Notes: generated by a model not told the origin, from the sequence alone. A stretch of 64,000 bases of DNA from Morganella psychrotolerans (GCF_001676155.1 NZ_LZEW01000033.1:87505-151504); one strand, 5' to 3'. Positions 1 to 10,020 are shown, counted from the stretch's first letter. Program-made: numbers and translations.

Positions 1-900
1 GGACCGATCCTCGCGGATATCGTCGGTCTGAGCGGATTATTTCAGGGCGTTGCCCTGCTCGCGTTTCTCGGCATTATCGTCACGCTGTATGTTGTGCCGG
101 ATAATCCGGAGCACCGGAAAAACCGCGAAACCGCTATTGTTAAAGGTGCAATAAAGCAGGTCTTGCTTGATAAACAACTCACACGGCTGAATTTCGGGAT
201 CCTGGCACTCCATACTCTGCTGATGGCAACCTTTGTTGCTCTTCCGCTGGTCATGAGCGATGCGGGACTTGATCGTGCATTACACTGGAAAGCCTATCTC
301 TATACCATGCTGATTGCCTTTGTTTCCGTCCTGCCGTTCATTATTTACGCAGAAAAATACCGGAAAATGAAGCAGGTGTTTATCTGTTGTGTCGTGATGA
401 TGATGCTGGCAGAAGTCACCTTTTTGCTGGCCGGGAAAAACCTTTGGTTACTTTATCTCGGGCTGCAAATTTTCTTTATTGCATTCAATGTGATGGAAGC
501 TATTTTACCCTCCCTTATCAGTAAAGAAGCCCCCGCCGGATATAAAGGTACGGCAATGGGGATCTACTCCACCAGTCAGTTTCTCGGCGTTGCGCTCGGC
601 GGCAGCCTCGGCGGGTTGCTGTATAACATAAACGGTGCTTTCGCTGTGTTCGGCGGCGGGCTTGTTCTGACACTTATCTGGCTGGCAGTCAGTATTACAC
701 TGCGTCAACCGCCGTATGTCAGCAGCATTCGGCTGGACTTACCCAAAAATGATACTAATTATCAATTAATCGCAGATATATTGCGCGGGCAACCCGGGGT
801 CAGTGATGTGGTGATTATTGAAGAGGAACGGGCAGCGTATATCAAGACTGACACAAAATTATCGAACCGCAGCCAACTGGAAGCCGTGCTACAGGGATAA
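1..900 (+). CDS. yajR: YajR, MFS family transporter (3' part)
   Basis: This is the C-terminal 299 residues of a major facilitator superfamily transporter; the frame is open to the left edge, so the start lies outside the window. Several hydrophobic helices fill roughly the first 220 residues. A soluble tail of about 75 residues follows and ends in a stop at 898-900. That tail fits the ferredoxin-like YAM domain that distinguishes YajR from other MFS carriers. In E. coli yajR also neighbours yajQ and panE, and the same order is kept here. The transported substrate is not known for the family. It converges on yajQ across a strong hairpin. Identification is by remembered family resemblance plus synteny. 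Confidence 0.88.
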   Translation, partial: GPILADIVGLSGLFQGVALLAFLGIIVTLYVVPDNPEHRKNRETAIVKGAIKQVLLDKQLTRLNFGILALHTLLMATFVALPLVMSDAGLDRALHWKAYLYTMLIAFVSVLPFIIYAEKYRKMKQVFICCVVMMMLAEVTFLLAGKNLWLLYLGLQIFFIAFNVMEAILPSLISKEAPAGYKGTAMGIYSTSQFLGVALGGSLGGLLYNINGAFAVFGGGLVLTLIWLAVSITLRQPPYVSSIRLDLPKNDTNYQLIADILRGQPGVSDVVIIEEERAAYIKTDTKLSNRSQLEAVLQG

Positions 901-902
901 TC

Positions 903-934
903 AAAAACCGGCAACCTGTAAAACGGGTTGCCGG
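903..934 (-). terminator. Rho-independent terminator of yajQ
   Basis: A perfect 9-bp stem (CCGGCAACC at 908-916 with GGTTGCCGG at 926-934) is followed on the minus strand by a run of five T. It lies directly after the yajQ stop and between two convergent genes. Confidence 0.85.
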
Positions 935-941
935 GCAATGC

Positions 942-1434
942 TTAATCGCGGAAATTTTTAAACTGGAACGGCTGCCCCAATTTTCCTCCACGCACCAGCG
1001 CCATAACAGCCTGCAAATCATCACGGGCTTTCCCCGTAACACGGACTTCTTCGCCCTGAATCTGCGTCTGAACTTTCAGCTTACTGTCTTTAATCAGTTT
1101 GACGATTTTTTTCGCCAGCACTGTATCAATACCCTGCAGCAATGTGGCTTCCACACTGTACATTTTTCCGCTGTGTTCCAATTCATCCGGAACTGTCAGG
1201 GATGCGCCTTCAATTCCGCGCTTTGCCAGTTTTTCGCGAACAATATCAATCAATTGGTTAACCTGGAAATCGGACTCACTGGTCACTTTAACACTGTTAT
1301 TTTTTTTCATTGAGTTCAATTGTGGCGCTCACATTACGAAAATCAAAGCGACTGGTCACTTCACGCTGCGCATTTTCCACGGCGTTACGCACTTCATGTA
1401 ATTCAACTTCAGAAACAATATCAAATGATGGCAT
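942..1434 (-). pseudogene. yajQ: yajQ, UPF0234 nucleotide-binding protein, frameshifted in an A8 run
   Basis: The frame starting at 1434 ([20 protein letters not shown]) is the expected YajQ N-terminus but stops just after an 8-base A run (coding strand) at 1300-1307. The rest of the protein, from [15 protein letters not shown] to the C-terminal [10 protein letters not shown], is in the next frame. Removing one A joins the two parts as NEKNNSVKV and gives exactly 163 residues, the length of E. coli YajQ. YajQ family proteins bind nucleotides, and in some bacteria cyclic di-GMP. The gene is probably intact in the living strain, with the extra A a sequencing error; a true inactivating mutation cannot be excluded. 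Confidence 0.9.
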
Positions 1435-1592
1435 TGTATGATCTCCCTATATTCAACTGACCGGCATAATACCGGGTTTATCAAACCAACAAAAGCACTA
1501 TATTTACCGCTGTATTTACTAAGGCAGCACCGATATAAAAGTGGTACTATTCAGTGATGTTGCTCACATCTTTTTCACTGTCCGGAGTCCTT

Positions 1593-2495
1593 ATGAAAAT
1601 AACAGTACTGGGTTGTGGCGCAATCGGGAAACTCTGGCTTGCTGCACTGTCCGGCAATCATGAGGTGCAGGGATGGCTGCGCATTCCCCAACCCTATCTG
1701 AATGTAAATATTGATTCTCTTAACGGAGAACCTTTCTACGGTCAATTTACCACGAATGACCCGGAATTCCTGGCTGAAACCGAATTACTGCTGGTTTGTC
1801 TGAAAGCCTGGCAGGCTTCAGAGGCTGTCAACCAGTTATTGCCGCAAATCCCCGAATCCTGCCCTGTGCTGTTACTTCATAACGGCATGGGCGTTGCCCG
1901 TGAATTATCCCGGGTAACCAATCCACTGCTGACCGGTGTCACCTCTCATGGTGCATTTGAAGAAAATGGCTTACTTCATCACACCCGCCGTGGCATGACC
2001 CACATTGGTCCGGTCAATGATCGCGCCCGTAACTACGGTTATCTGGCTGATATTCTGCATGATGCCTTGCCTGACGTTGCCTGGCATAACGAAATTGATG
2101 CTGCCAGTTGGCAAAAACTGGCGGTGAATTGTGTTATTTCCCCGCTGACAGTCATCTATGACTGCAAAAATGGCGGGCTGATGGCGCATCTGCCACAGAT
2201 CCGCGAACTGTGTGATGAAGTCGCCCTTGTGATGCAGCGGGAAGGTATTCATACCGACAGTACTGATATCTATGAATATATCCTGCATGTAATTGAAAAA
2301 ACAGCAGACAGCAGTTCATCAATGCGCCAGGATATTCTCTATGGCCGCTATACTGAAATTGATTATATTACCGGCTATCTGTTGCAGCGCGCCCGTTATC
2401 ACGGAATCTTACTGCCGGAAAACATTCACGTTTACAGCCTCGTAAAACAGAAAGAGGAACACAATGCCCCCTTCAGTTCTCATTTGTCTCGCTGA
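1593..2495 (+). CDS. panE: 2-dehydropantoate 2-reductase
   Basis: PanE (ApbA) reduces ketopantoate to pantoate with NADPH in pantothenate and coenzyme A synthesis, in the cytoplasm. The N-terminus MKITVLGCGAIGKLW has the GxGxxG dinucleotide motif at residues 7-12. The block LPDVAWHN followed by WQKLAVNC contains the catalytic lysine region, and SSMRQDI is typical of the C-terminal helical domain. I chose 1593 rather than the upstream in-frame ATG at 1554 because GGAG stands 7 bases before it and the protein then begins like E. coli PanE. Length is 300 residues. Its last 32 bases overlap yajL, so the two are probably translated from one message. Confidence 0.95.
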   Translation: MKITVLGCGAIGKLWLAALSGNHEVQGWLRIPQPYLNVNIDSLNGEPFYGQFTTNDPEFLAETELLLVCLKAWQASEAVNQLLPQIPESCPVLLLHNGMGVARELSRVTNPLLTGVTSHGAFEENGLLHHTRRGMTHIGPVNDRARNYGYLADILHDALPDVAWHNEIDAASWQKLAVNCVISPLTVIYDCKNGGLMAHLPQIRELCDEVALVMQREGIHTDSTDIYEYILHVIEKTADSSSSMRQDILYGRYTEIDYITGYLLQRARYHGILLPENIHVYSLVKQKEEHNAPFSSHLSR

Positions 2496-3060
2496 CGGCT
2501 GCGAAGAAATTGAAACCGTCACCACGGCTGATTTACTCATCCGGGCTGGAATTCAGGTAACACTGGCCAGTGCCAATAATGATGGCGGTTGCCTTATCAC
2601 CGGCTCACGGGGGATTCGCTTACAGGCAGACCTGCCGCTGGTGCGTGTTGCCGATGAGCCATTTGATGCCATTGTGCTGCCGGGCGGATTAAAAGGGGCG
2701 GAAAACCTGCGGGACAGCCCGCTGGTGATTGAAAAAATCCGCCGGATGCAGTGTGAAGAGAAAATTGTGGCGGCCATCTGTGCGGCACCCTCCGTTATCC
2801 TGGTGACTCACCAACTGTTTCCCCTCGGCAATATGACCGGCTACCCTGCATTACAGGATAAAATTCCTGCAAATCAGTGGATTAACCAACGCGTTTATTT
2901 TGATGAGCGGGTAAATCTGCTGACCAGCCAGGGACCTGCGACCGCGATTGATTTCGCGTTGCGCCTGATTGAGCGCCTGTGCGGACAGGAAACAGCGGCG
3001 CGTGTTGCCGGCGAACTGGTTCTGCCTCCGGGGATTTGGAACTATCAGGATCCTACTTAA
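2464..3060 (+). CDS. yajL: YajL, DJ-1/PfpI family protein deglycase/chaperone
   Basis: YajL is the bacterial homologue of human DJ-1, a small cytoplasmic protein linked to oxidative-stress protection and reported as a covalent chaperone and deglycase. The 198-residue product has the nucleophile-elbow motif AAICAAPS with the reactive cysteine at residue 106, the same position as in E. coli, and the conserved glutamates near residue 15. LLTSQGPATAIDFALRLIE near the C-terminus is characteristic. It overlaps the end of panE by 32 bases and is followed by a strong terminator, so panE-yajL form a two-gene unit as in E. coli. Confidence 0.95.
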   Translation: MPPSVLICLADGCEEIETVTTADLLIRAGIQVTLASANNDGGCLITGSRGIRLQADLPLVRVADEPFDAIVLPGGLKGAENLRDSPLVIEKIRRMQCEEKIVAAICAAPSVILVTHQLFPLGNMTGYPALQDKIPANQWINQRVYFDERVNLLTSQGPATAIDFALRLIERLCGQETAARVAGELVLPPGIWNYQDPT

Positions 3061-3091
3061 CCGATATCGGGTGATCACTGATTAAAATAAC

Positions 3092-3124
3092 AAACGCCCG
3101 GCATTTATCCTGCCGGGCGTTTTA
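3092..3124. terminator. Bidirectional terminator between yajL and the DUF4153 gene
   Basis: A GC-rich stem (ACGCCCGGCA with TGCCGGGCGT) is flanked by A residues on the left and T residues on the right, so it can act on both strands. It separates two convergent genes. Confidence 0.85.
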
Positions 3125-3139
3125 CTGTCTGAAATAAAA

Positions 3140-4843
3140 TCAGTATGTCTCTATCTGCTGCCACTCTTTCGGTTTCAGTGAAAAACGCCCTTCTTTGAGT
3201 GCATCCCAGTTATTTTTCCGCACTTCTGAAGACATAAATTTACTCTCCTGCGAATCCACCCGCTGCCACTCATCCGTTTCTGTCCCTTCTTCCGTCACCA
3301 CGGTTATCCTCTGCCAGACATAGCAGGAAAACGAAGATATCCGCGGCTCGTAATAACAGACAACCACATCATTTTCCCCGTCTTTATTCACATCTGCCAT
3401 AAATCCGAGGCACTCAGATTCTGTTTTTTCCTGCTTACAGTACCAACTGTCCGGGAAATCAGGCTTACCCGTCCACCAGCTGTCCGGCAGTGCCGGGCTG
3501 TTTTTGGCAATAAGCAGAACTTCTTTCAGGGTAACGGTTTCGCTTTGCTCATAAGGCGAACGCTCCAGTTCCGTACTGTATTTCGGGGAAGCCTCCAGTG
3601 TGGCAAGCGCTGCTTCACCACGACGACCCAGGGATTCAAGCCGGTATTTCAGATCAGAATTTATCTTGATTTTTCCGTCACCGATTGCCGTCATCAGGCT
3701 GTTCACTGAAATACGGTTAAAATCAGCCAGCGGGCTGCTGATCACCAGTATTCCGGCAATCAAAACTAATATCCCTGCTTTATTGATAGTGCCTAATAAT
3801 CCAGCCCAGTTACTGCGGCGGCTGAGTACAGCAATGCTGTATGCGAGGATAATCGCGGTTAAAAACAGCGCAAGGGTAAATGCATACAACCGGCTCATGC
3901 TCCAGCTGTATTGATTGACGCGCGTAAGGATCCCGTACAGCGACAGTACAGAGAAAATATTCAGTAACACGATACTGAACAACACAAAATGATTCAGCCA
4001 GCTCCGGAAACGGAATGGCTCCGGGCCTGCACCATACACCAGATTCAGCAGAATAATATTCAGGATCAGGAACCAAAGCATGGTAAATGAATCCAGCCCG
4101 CCTATCCGTGCCCCTGTACCGGCAGAGAATATAAGCCCTGCAATAAATATCACAGCAATAATATTCAGTACCGGTAACAGAACCCGGGCAACATAACCGG
4201 CGATTTTTCCTGCCTGAAAATCAAAGGCTGAGCGCATAAAGACCAGGCTGATATTAAAACCCAGACAAAAACCAACCCAGTAAATCAGTGCATTATCAAA
4301 TATTTCACTGAGATAGGTGAGATTCACAATGCCAAACAAAAAACCGGCCAGTTTAATGATCCCGGCAACGATCCCACCAATCACACAGGCAAGGACACCT
4401 AATACCGCGTTCCGGATATAACTGTTAATTAAGCTGAGATAGTCAGGATTGCGAACCCCGGTACTCAGGCGTAATTGCAGCCACGGCAGCAGAAAGAAAA
4501 ACAGCAGGGTCAGCATCACTATTGCAGTGAATGAATTAGACTCACTTGCTAATTTTGCCTCTCCGCCGTACCAGAAGTTAATCCAGACAATAAGCAGAAC
4601 AGCACATGCAAGAAAGAGATAAAACAGTGCTGATTTCAGGCTCGTGACCAGATAGCTGCTCACTGACGGCACAAATATTGCCAGTAACATCGGCAGATAA
4701 ACAACAGGAGCAGGCAACCCGATATAATTTCGCAGCGTATAATCCGTCGCCGCATACAGAACAACGCCCTGTAAAATGGCCATGATAATAATAAAAAGAT
4801 AAATATAACGGCTGAACGACGTCTGCTGTATAGCGTTTTTCAT
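3140..4843 (-). CDS. DUF4153 family polytopic membrane protein
   Basis: The protein has 567 residues. About the first 370 are a series of roughly eleven hydrophobic segments, which fits the DUF4153 family of inner-membrane proteins of unknown role. A soluble tail of about 170 residues follows; it contains paired cysteines (in WYCKQEKTESECLGF and VVCYYEPRISSFSCYVW) and the Ca-loop-like DVNKDGENDVVV, and I infer it faces the periplasm. I placed the start at 4843 (MKNAIQQTSF) because AGGGA precedes it; an upstream ATG at 4876 would add 11 residues. It stands alone between yajL and thiI, a slot that is empty in E. coli. Function unknown. Confidence 0.75.
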   Translation of the reverse strand: MKNAIQQTSFSRYIYLFIIIMAILQGVVLYAATDYTLRNYIGLPAPVVYLPMLLAIFVPSVSSYLVTSLKSALFYLFLACAVLLIVWINFWYGGEAKLASESNSFTAIVMLTLLFFFLLPWLQLRLSTGVRNPDYLSLINSYIRNAVLGVLACVIGGIVAGIIKLAGFLFGIVNLTYLSEIFDNALIYWVGFCLGFNISLVFMRSAFDFQAGKIAGYVARVLLPVLNIIAVIFIAGLIFSAGTGARIGGLDSFTMLWFLILNIILLNLVYGAGPEPFRFRSWLNHFVLFSIVLLNIFSVLSLYGILTRVNQYSWSMSRLYAFTLALFLTAIILAYSIAVLSRRSNWAGLLGTINKAGILVLIAGILVISSPLADFNRISVNSLMTAIGDGKIKINSDLKYRLESLGRRGEAALATLEASPKYSTELERSPYEQSETVTLKEVLLIAKNSPALPDSWWTGKPDFPDSWYCKQEKTESECLGFMADVNKDGENDVVVCYYEPRISSFSCYVWQRITVVTEEGTETDEWQRVDSQESKFMSSEVRKNNWDALKEGRFSLKPKEWQQIETY

Positions 4844-4945
4844 CCCGGATCCCTGGTCAGTAAAAAAATATCGCATGTCGAAAGAACATAATATGCTTAT
4901 GCATAAACGAGTATCATTTTATTCTGAAAATGATTATTTACATAG

Positions 4946-5073
4946 TTATACCCAACGTCATTCAAGATGCAGGCAGGCGGCAAGGGAAGATAGCCGGGGA
5001 GCATACACAAGTATGTGACCCGGTTAGCTGAGTGCGGCCAACACACCTGCAGTTTGAATGAATAAGGGTATAA
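4946..5073. repeat. ERIC-like intergenic repeat, full length (about 128 bp)
   Basis: The ends TTATACCC and GGGTATAA are inverted repeats, and the core GGGGAGCATACACAAGTATG followed by TGACCCGG matches the central palindrome of enterobacterial repetitive intergenic consensus (ERIC/IRU) elements. Size is about the usual 127 bp. Near-identical copies occur at 30953, 32151 and, more diverged, 36600. This one lies just downstream of thiI. Confidence 0.85.
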
Positions 5074-5099
5074 AAAACCCCGTGTTTTCACGCACAGGG
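5073..5099 (-). terminator. Rho-independent terminator of thiI
   Basis: On the minus strand a 7-bp stem (CCCTGTG with CACGGGG, one wobble) is followed by six T. It begins about 25 bases after the thiI stop and its T run abuts the ERIC-like element. Confidence 0.75.
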
Positions 5100-5123
5100 T
5101 CAGATATTTCATTTATTCACGGT

Positions 5124-6573
5124 TCAGGGACGATATACTTTCACATTCGTGAAACCCTGCTCCAGCAAATAAAGTGCCTGCAGGCGGCTCATCACACCCC
5201 GGTCACAGTACAACAGGTAATCTGTCTCTTTTGGTAAATCACCAAACTGTGAGCTGAGTTTATAGAATGGCAGTAATCTGACATCCACGCCCTCAATTAC
5301 CAGCGGATGTGACTCTTGTTCCTCCGGCGAGCGGATATCCAGAACCACGTCAGCGGCAGACAGCACTGAAACCATCTCAACTTCTGTTACCTGCTGCGGC
5401 GGATTTTTTGTAATTTCCCGGATATCAATATTTTGCGCGGCAGCGACAACATCATTAAGGATCGCAAAGTTGAATTTTTCTTCTTCCGCTTCGATTTTTT
5501 TCTTTAATGGCTTTGACTGTCGGGTTTTTCGAGATAACGCCACAGAATTCCGGCATGACGCGGGCAAAATCTTCCGTACCGATTTCGCGGGCAACATTAA
5601 TAATGGTTTCTTTATCATGAGAGATAAGCGGACGCAGCACCAGGGTGTCTGTCGCGTTATCAATCATGCGCAGATTGGTTAAGGTCTGGCTGGATACCTG
5701 CCCCAGTGCCTCACCGGTAACAATCGCCTGCACGCCGTAGCGCTGTGCCACAGCAGATGCCGCGCGCACCATCATGCGTTTGAGTACCACGCCCATCTGA
5801 CCGTCATCTACGTTTTCCAGAATCTCTGCCACGACCGGCTCGAAATTCACCGCCACAAAACGGACTTTATGCGAGCTGCCGAAACGGTTCCACAGGTAAT
5901 AAGCCACCTGTTTCACGCCCGTTTCATGTGCGGCACCGCCTAAATTAAAGAAGCAGTAATGCACACGACAGCCACGGCGCATCAGCATGTAGCTGGAAAC
6001 CCCGGAATCGTACCCGCCGGAAATCAGCGACAATACCTCTTCCTGTGTCCCGATAGGGAAACCGCCGATACCTTCCAGACGACGAACCACCAGGATCAGC
6101 TTATCGTCTTCCACTTCCAGATTCACAGTGACATCCGGATGGGTCAGTTTCACTTTTGCTGATGCAATATGCTGGTTCAGACCACCGCCGACATAACGCT
6201 CAACCTCACTGGAGGTAAACGGATGTTTGCCCCGGCGCTTCACACGAACACAAAATGTTTTGTTTTCCAGTGACGCGCCATACATCTCAAAAGCCTGTTC
6301 ATAAATATTGTGCAGGTCTGTAAATGCGCGATCTTCCACCTGTAAAATATGGTGGATGCCCGGAATGCGGGTCAGGCGGTCAGCAACCCCTTCGCCCAGC
6401 TCTTCTTTCTTCACGCGGACTTCAATAAAATCCCAGTGACGGACAACAGCCACATCGTCTGCAATATCTTTCAGCACATTGCGGATATTACTGTTCAGAA
6501 TTTTAATAAAGCGCAGGCGTACACTCTGGCTTTTGATGGTAATTTCAGGAAATAATTTAATGATAAACTTCAT
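5124..6573 (-). pseudogene. thiI: thiI, tRNA 4-thiouridine synthase, frameshifted in an A7 run
   Basis: ThiI adenylates tRNA U8 and transfers sulfur from IscS, and also supplies sulfur for thiamine thiazole synthesis. The frame from 6573 ([16 protein letters not shown]) covers the ferredoxin-like and THUMP domains and the PP-loop SGGYDSG. It goes out of register in a 7-base A run (coding strand) at 5495-5501. The C-terminal rhodanese domain, including the active-site loop [14 protein letters not shown], is in another frame. With six A the junction reads [13 protein letters not shown] and the protein is 482 residues, exactly the E. coli length. The break is therefore probably a sequencing error rather than decay. 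Confidence 0.93.
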
Positions 6574-6653
6574 AACGGTTTAATGGCTATCATATTGATT
6601 TGCAAGGGACAGAGCGGCCGGTATCAGATAAACGGCAATCTCCGTTGATGAAT

Positions 6654-6681
6654 TTGAAAGGCGGCAGTATATCACTATATC
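6654..6681 (+). promoter_or_regulatory. Candidate sigma-70 promoter for xseB-ispA-dxs
   Basis: TTGAAA at 6654-6659 and TATATC at 6676-6681 are separated by 16 bases, about 105 bases before the xseB start in the gap divergent from thiI. It is the best sigma-70 match I saw in this gap, but the start site is untested. Confidence 0.4.
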
Positions 6682-6786
6682 CCGATCTGCCCCGTAAAAA
6701 TCGTAAATGAGGGCCACAATTTTCACCGGAAAGTGTAAACTGGAATTTATTTGCGACATAAATGTAACATCAGCGAAAAACAGACT

Positions 6787-7041
6787 ATGACAAAGAAAAC
6801 ATCTGCTGCAAAAACAGACGCTCTGACCTTTGAAGCCTCACTTGATGCGCTTGAGGGGATTGTCACCCGCCTGGAAGCCGGTAATCTGCCGCTTGAAGAG
6901 GCACTCGGTGAATTTGAGCGCGGTATCGCACTGACCCGCACCAGCCAGAAAACCCTGATGGCGGCGGAACAGCGGGTGCAAATCCTGCTTAATGATGATG
7001 AAAATACGCCGCTGAGCGACTTTTCATCTGATGAAGACTGA
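6787..7041 (+). CDS. xseB: Exodeoxyribonuclease VII small subunit
   Basis: XseB pairs with XseA to form exonuclease VII, which degrades single-stranded DNA from both ends. The 84-residue product contains the family core [20 protein letters not shown] and the helix [12 protein letters not shown], ending in an acidic tail. An in-frame ATG at 6751 exists, but a start at 6787 (MTKKTSAAK) matches the family's usual N-terminus. It is the first gene of the xseB-ispA-dxs cluster, with 42 bases to ispA. Confidence 0.93.
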   Translation: MTKKTSAAKTDALTFEASLDALEGIVTRLEAGNLPLEEALGEFERGIALTRTSQKTLMAAEQRVQILLNDDENTPLSDFSSDED

Positions 7042-7083
7042 CAACCCGGTTTCCGGCTGCAACCTGTGTGAATGAGAATAATC

Positions 7084-8001
7084 ATGCCTGAACAAACACC
7101 CGACACATTCCGCACTCAACTGGCGCATACCAGGGAGCACATTGACAGTGTCCTCGACGATATTCTGACCACATTGCCTTTCGCCGCAACAGACATGGGA
7201 AAAGCCATGCACTACGGCGCACTGCTCGGCGGAAAACGCCTGCGCCCTTTCCTGGTGTATGCGGTGGGAGAGATGTTTGGTGTTACCACCGAAAACCTGG
7301 ATGCACCGGCAGCGGCCATCGAGTGTATCCATGCGTATTCTTTGATCCACGACGATTTACCGGCAATGGATGATGATACTCTGCGCCGTGGTAAACCGAC
7401 CTGCCATGTTGCTTTCGGTGAGGCTAATGCCATTCTGGCAGGCGATGCACTGCAAACCCTGGCATTCTCTGTTCTCGCCCGCCGCCCGATGCCCGATGTC
7501 CGTCCTGCTGATCGTCTTGCAATGATTGCTGAACTGGCAGATGCTGCCGGTTTAGGCGGAATGTGCGGCGGACAGGCGCTTGATCTGGCAGCCGAAGGTA
7601 AAAATGTCGATATTTATGCGCTGGAACAAATACATAACCACAAGACCGGTGCTTTAATCCGTGCGTCTGTCCGCATGGGTGCTATGAGCGCCGGTGAAGC
7701 AGGCTATACTGTATTACCGGCTCTTGATACTTACGCCCGGGCTATCGGTCTGGCGTTTCAGGTTCAGGATGACATCCTCGATGTCATCGGTCATACCGAT
7801 GTTATCGGAAAAAGCCAGGGTAGTGATGCCGCTCACGGAAAGAGTACCTATCCGTCACTGCTTGGTTTAAAAGAGGCTCAGAATAAAGCACAGGCGCTTT
7901 ATAAAGAGTCACTGACTGCGCTTTCACAACTTGAAGAACATCATTACAACACAGCAACCCTGCGTGAACTTGCTAACTTTGTGATTGAACGCAACAGCTA
8001 A
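7084..8001 (+). CDS. ispA: Farnesyl diphosphate synthase
   Basis: IspA condenses IPP with DMAPP and then GPP to farnesyl diphosphate, feeding undecaprenyl and ubiquinone synthesis. The first aspartate-rich motif DDLPAMDDD lies near residue 84-92 and the second is QVQDDILD; GGKRLRPFL binds the diphosphate. With a start at 7084 (MPEQTPDTF), preceded by GAG at a normal distance, the protein has 305 residues; 7072 is a possible alternative ATG. It sits between xseB and dxs, as in E. coli, so the two isoprenoid genes are likely co-transcribed. Confidence 0.95.
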   Translation: MPEQTPDTFRTQLAHTREHIDSVLDDILTTLPFAATDMGKAMHYGALLGGKRLRPFLVYAVGEMFGVTTENLDAPAAAIECIHAYSLIHDDLPAMDDDTLRRGKPTCHVAFGEANAILAGDALQTLAFSVLARRPMPDVRPADRLAMIAELADAAGLGGMCGGQALDLAAEGKNVDIYALEQIHNHKTGALIRASVRMGAMSAGEAGYTVLPALDTYARAIGLAFQVQDDILDVIGHTDVIGKSQGSDAAHGKSTYPSLLGLKEAQNKAQALYKESLTALSQLEEHHYNTATLRELANFVIERNS

Positions 8002-8058
8002 TACTGCTGGTACGTTCCGGCATTTTCAGAAACTTTAATAAGAATTAGTGAGCATTAC

Positions 8059-9928
8059 ATGAGTATTGATATCGCTAAATATCCGACTTTGGCACTCGTT
8101 GAGACGCCTGATGATTTGCGTCTGTTACCGAAAGAGACTTTACCCAAGCTCTGTGACGAACTCCGCCAGTATCTGTTAAACAGTGTCAGCCGTTCCAGCG
8201 GGCACTTTGCATCCGGTCTGGGCACGATTGAACTGACTGTGGCACTCCATTATGTTTATCAGACGCCGTTTGATAATCTGATCTGGGATGTCGGTCATCA
8301 GGCATATCCGCATAAAATTCTGACCGGGCGGCGCGACCGCATTGACACTATCCGCCATAAAAACGGGCTGCATGCGTTCCCGTGGCGGGAAGAGAGCGAA
8401 TATGATGTGCTGAGTGTCGGGCACTCTTCGACCTCGATCAGTGCCGGTGTCGGGATGGCTGTTGCGGCTGCCCGCGAAAACCGCAACCGCAAAACCGTTT
8501 GTGTGATTGGTGACGGTGCGATTACGGCAGGTATGGCATTTGAAGCAATGAATCACGGCGGGGATATCAAATCCGACATGCTGGTTATTCTCAATGATAA
8601 TGAGATGTCGATTTCCGAAAATGTCGGCGCACTGAATAATCATCTGGCGCAACTGCTCTCCGGCAAGCTCTACACCACGCTGCGTGAAGGCGGAAAGAAA
8701 GTCTTCTCCGGTCTGCCGCCTATCAAAGATCTGCTGAAAAAAAACGGAAGAACACATTAAAGGAATGGTTGTTCCGAGCACCTTCTTTGAAGAGCTGGGC
8801 TTTAATTACATCGGCCCGGTCGATGGTCATGATGTGGTGTCACTTATCCAGACCCTGAAAAATATGCGCGACCTGAAAGGGCCGCAATTTCTGCATATTA
8901 TGACCAAGAAAGGTCGTGGTTATGAACCCGCCGAGAAAGATCCAATCAGCTGGCATGCTGTGCCGCAGTTTGATCCGTCAACCGGCGCACTGCCGAAAAG
9001 CAAATCCTCAAAACCGGGTTTTTCCAAAATATTCGGGGACTGGTTATGTGAAGAAGCAGAGCACGACCCGAAACTGATGGCGATCACCCCTGCCATGCGT
9101 GAAGGCTCAGGCATGGTGCGCTTTTCCAAATCCTTCCCGGAACAATATTTTGATGTGGCGATTGCCGAGCAGCACGCCGTCACATTTGCGGCAGGTCTTG
9201 CTATCGGTGGCTACAAACCGGTGGTGGCAATTTACTCCAGCTTCCTGCAACGCGCGTATGACCAGGTTATTCATGATGTGGCGATTCAGAAGCTGCCGGT
9301 GCTGTTTGCTATCGATCGTGCAGGGATTGTCGGCAACGATGGTCCTACTCACCAGGGCGCGTTTGATCTCTCTTTCCTGCGCACACTGCCAAATATGGTC
9401 ATAATGACCCCGAGCGATGAAAACGAGTGCCGCCAGATGCTGCACACCGGTCATCACTACAGTAAAGGTCCGGTTGCTGTCCGCTATCCGCGCGGCAGTG
9501 GCTGTGGTGCGACTCTGCAACCTTTTACCGAGCTTGAAATCGGCAAAGGTGTTGTCCGCCGTGAAGGTGAAAAAACAGCTATTCTGGTATTCGGTACATT
9601 GCTGGAAGAAGCCCTGAAGGCCGCTGAAAACCTGAATGCAACTGTCGTTGATATGCGTTTTGTCAAACCGCTGGATGAAGCATTGATCCTGGAAATGGCA
9701 GCACGCCATGGCACACTCGTTACCATTGAAGAAAATGCGGTTATGGGTGGCGCGGGCAGTGGTGTGAATGAATTTCTGATGGCACAGCGCAAACCGGTGC
9801 CGGTGCTGAATATCGGACTACCTGATATCTACGTTCCGCAGGGCGATCAGGAAGAGATCCGCCGCGATATGGGGCTGGATGCTGAGCATATTCAGCAATC
9901 AATTGAAGCCTATCTGGCGAAAGCCTGA
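8059..9928 (+). pseudogene. dxs: dxs, 1-deoxy-D-xylulose-5-phosphate synthase, frameshifted in an A8 run
   Basis: Dxs is the thiamine-diphosphate enzyme that joins pyruvate and glyceraldehyde 3-phosphate, the first step of the MEP isoprenoid pathway. The frame from 8059 ([15 protein letters not shown]) includes the ThDP motif beginning GDGAITAGM. It terminates just after an 8-base A run at 8737-8744. The remainder, from [20 protein letters not shown] to the C-terminus with the AEQHAVT transketolase motif, is one frame away. With seven A the junction is [14 protein letters not shown] and the product is 622 residues. Because bacteria with only the MEP route need this gene, I regard the break as a probable sequencing error. 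Confidence 0.95.
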
Positions 9929-9948
9929 TTAGTAGCAGTTAGTTGAAA

Positions 9949-9978
9949 CCAAAAAACCTGCTTTCGCAGGTTTTTTGG
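9949..9978. terminator. Bidirectional terminator between dxs and thiL
   Basis: A near-perfect hairpin (CCAAAAAACCTGC, loop TTTC, then the complement) lies between convergent genes; its A and T stretches allow termination on both strands. Confidence 0.85.
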
Positions 9979-10020
9979 TTTTGATAACTATAGGTAACTA
10001 TCGGTATACCGCGTTTTATA

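Noticed and set aside
5124..5663. Separate rhodanese-domain gene after thiI
   Set aside because: It is the C-terminal third of ThiI displaced by one base; joining gives exactly the family length.
8737..8744. Programmed frameshifting, as in dnaX, at the A runs
   Set aside because: The runs lie in unrelated genes with no stimulatory stem or Shine-Dalgarno signal that I can see, and their homologues have no such programme.
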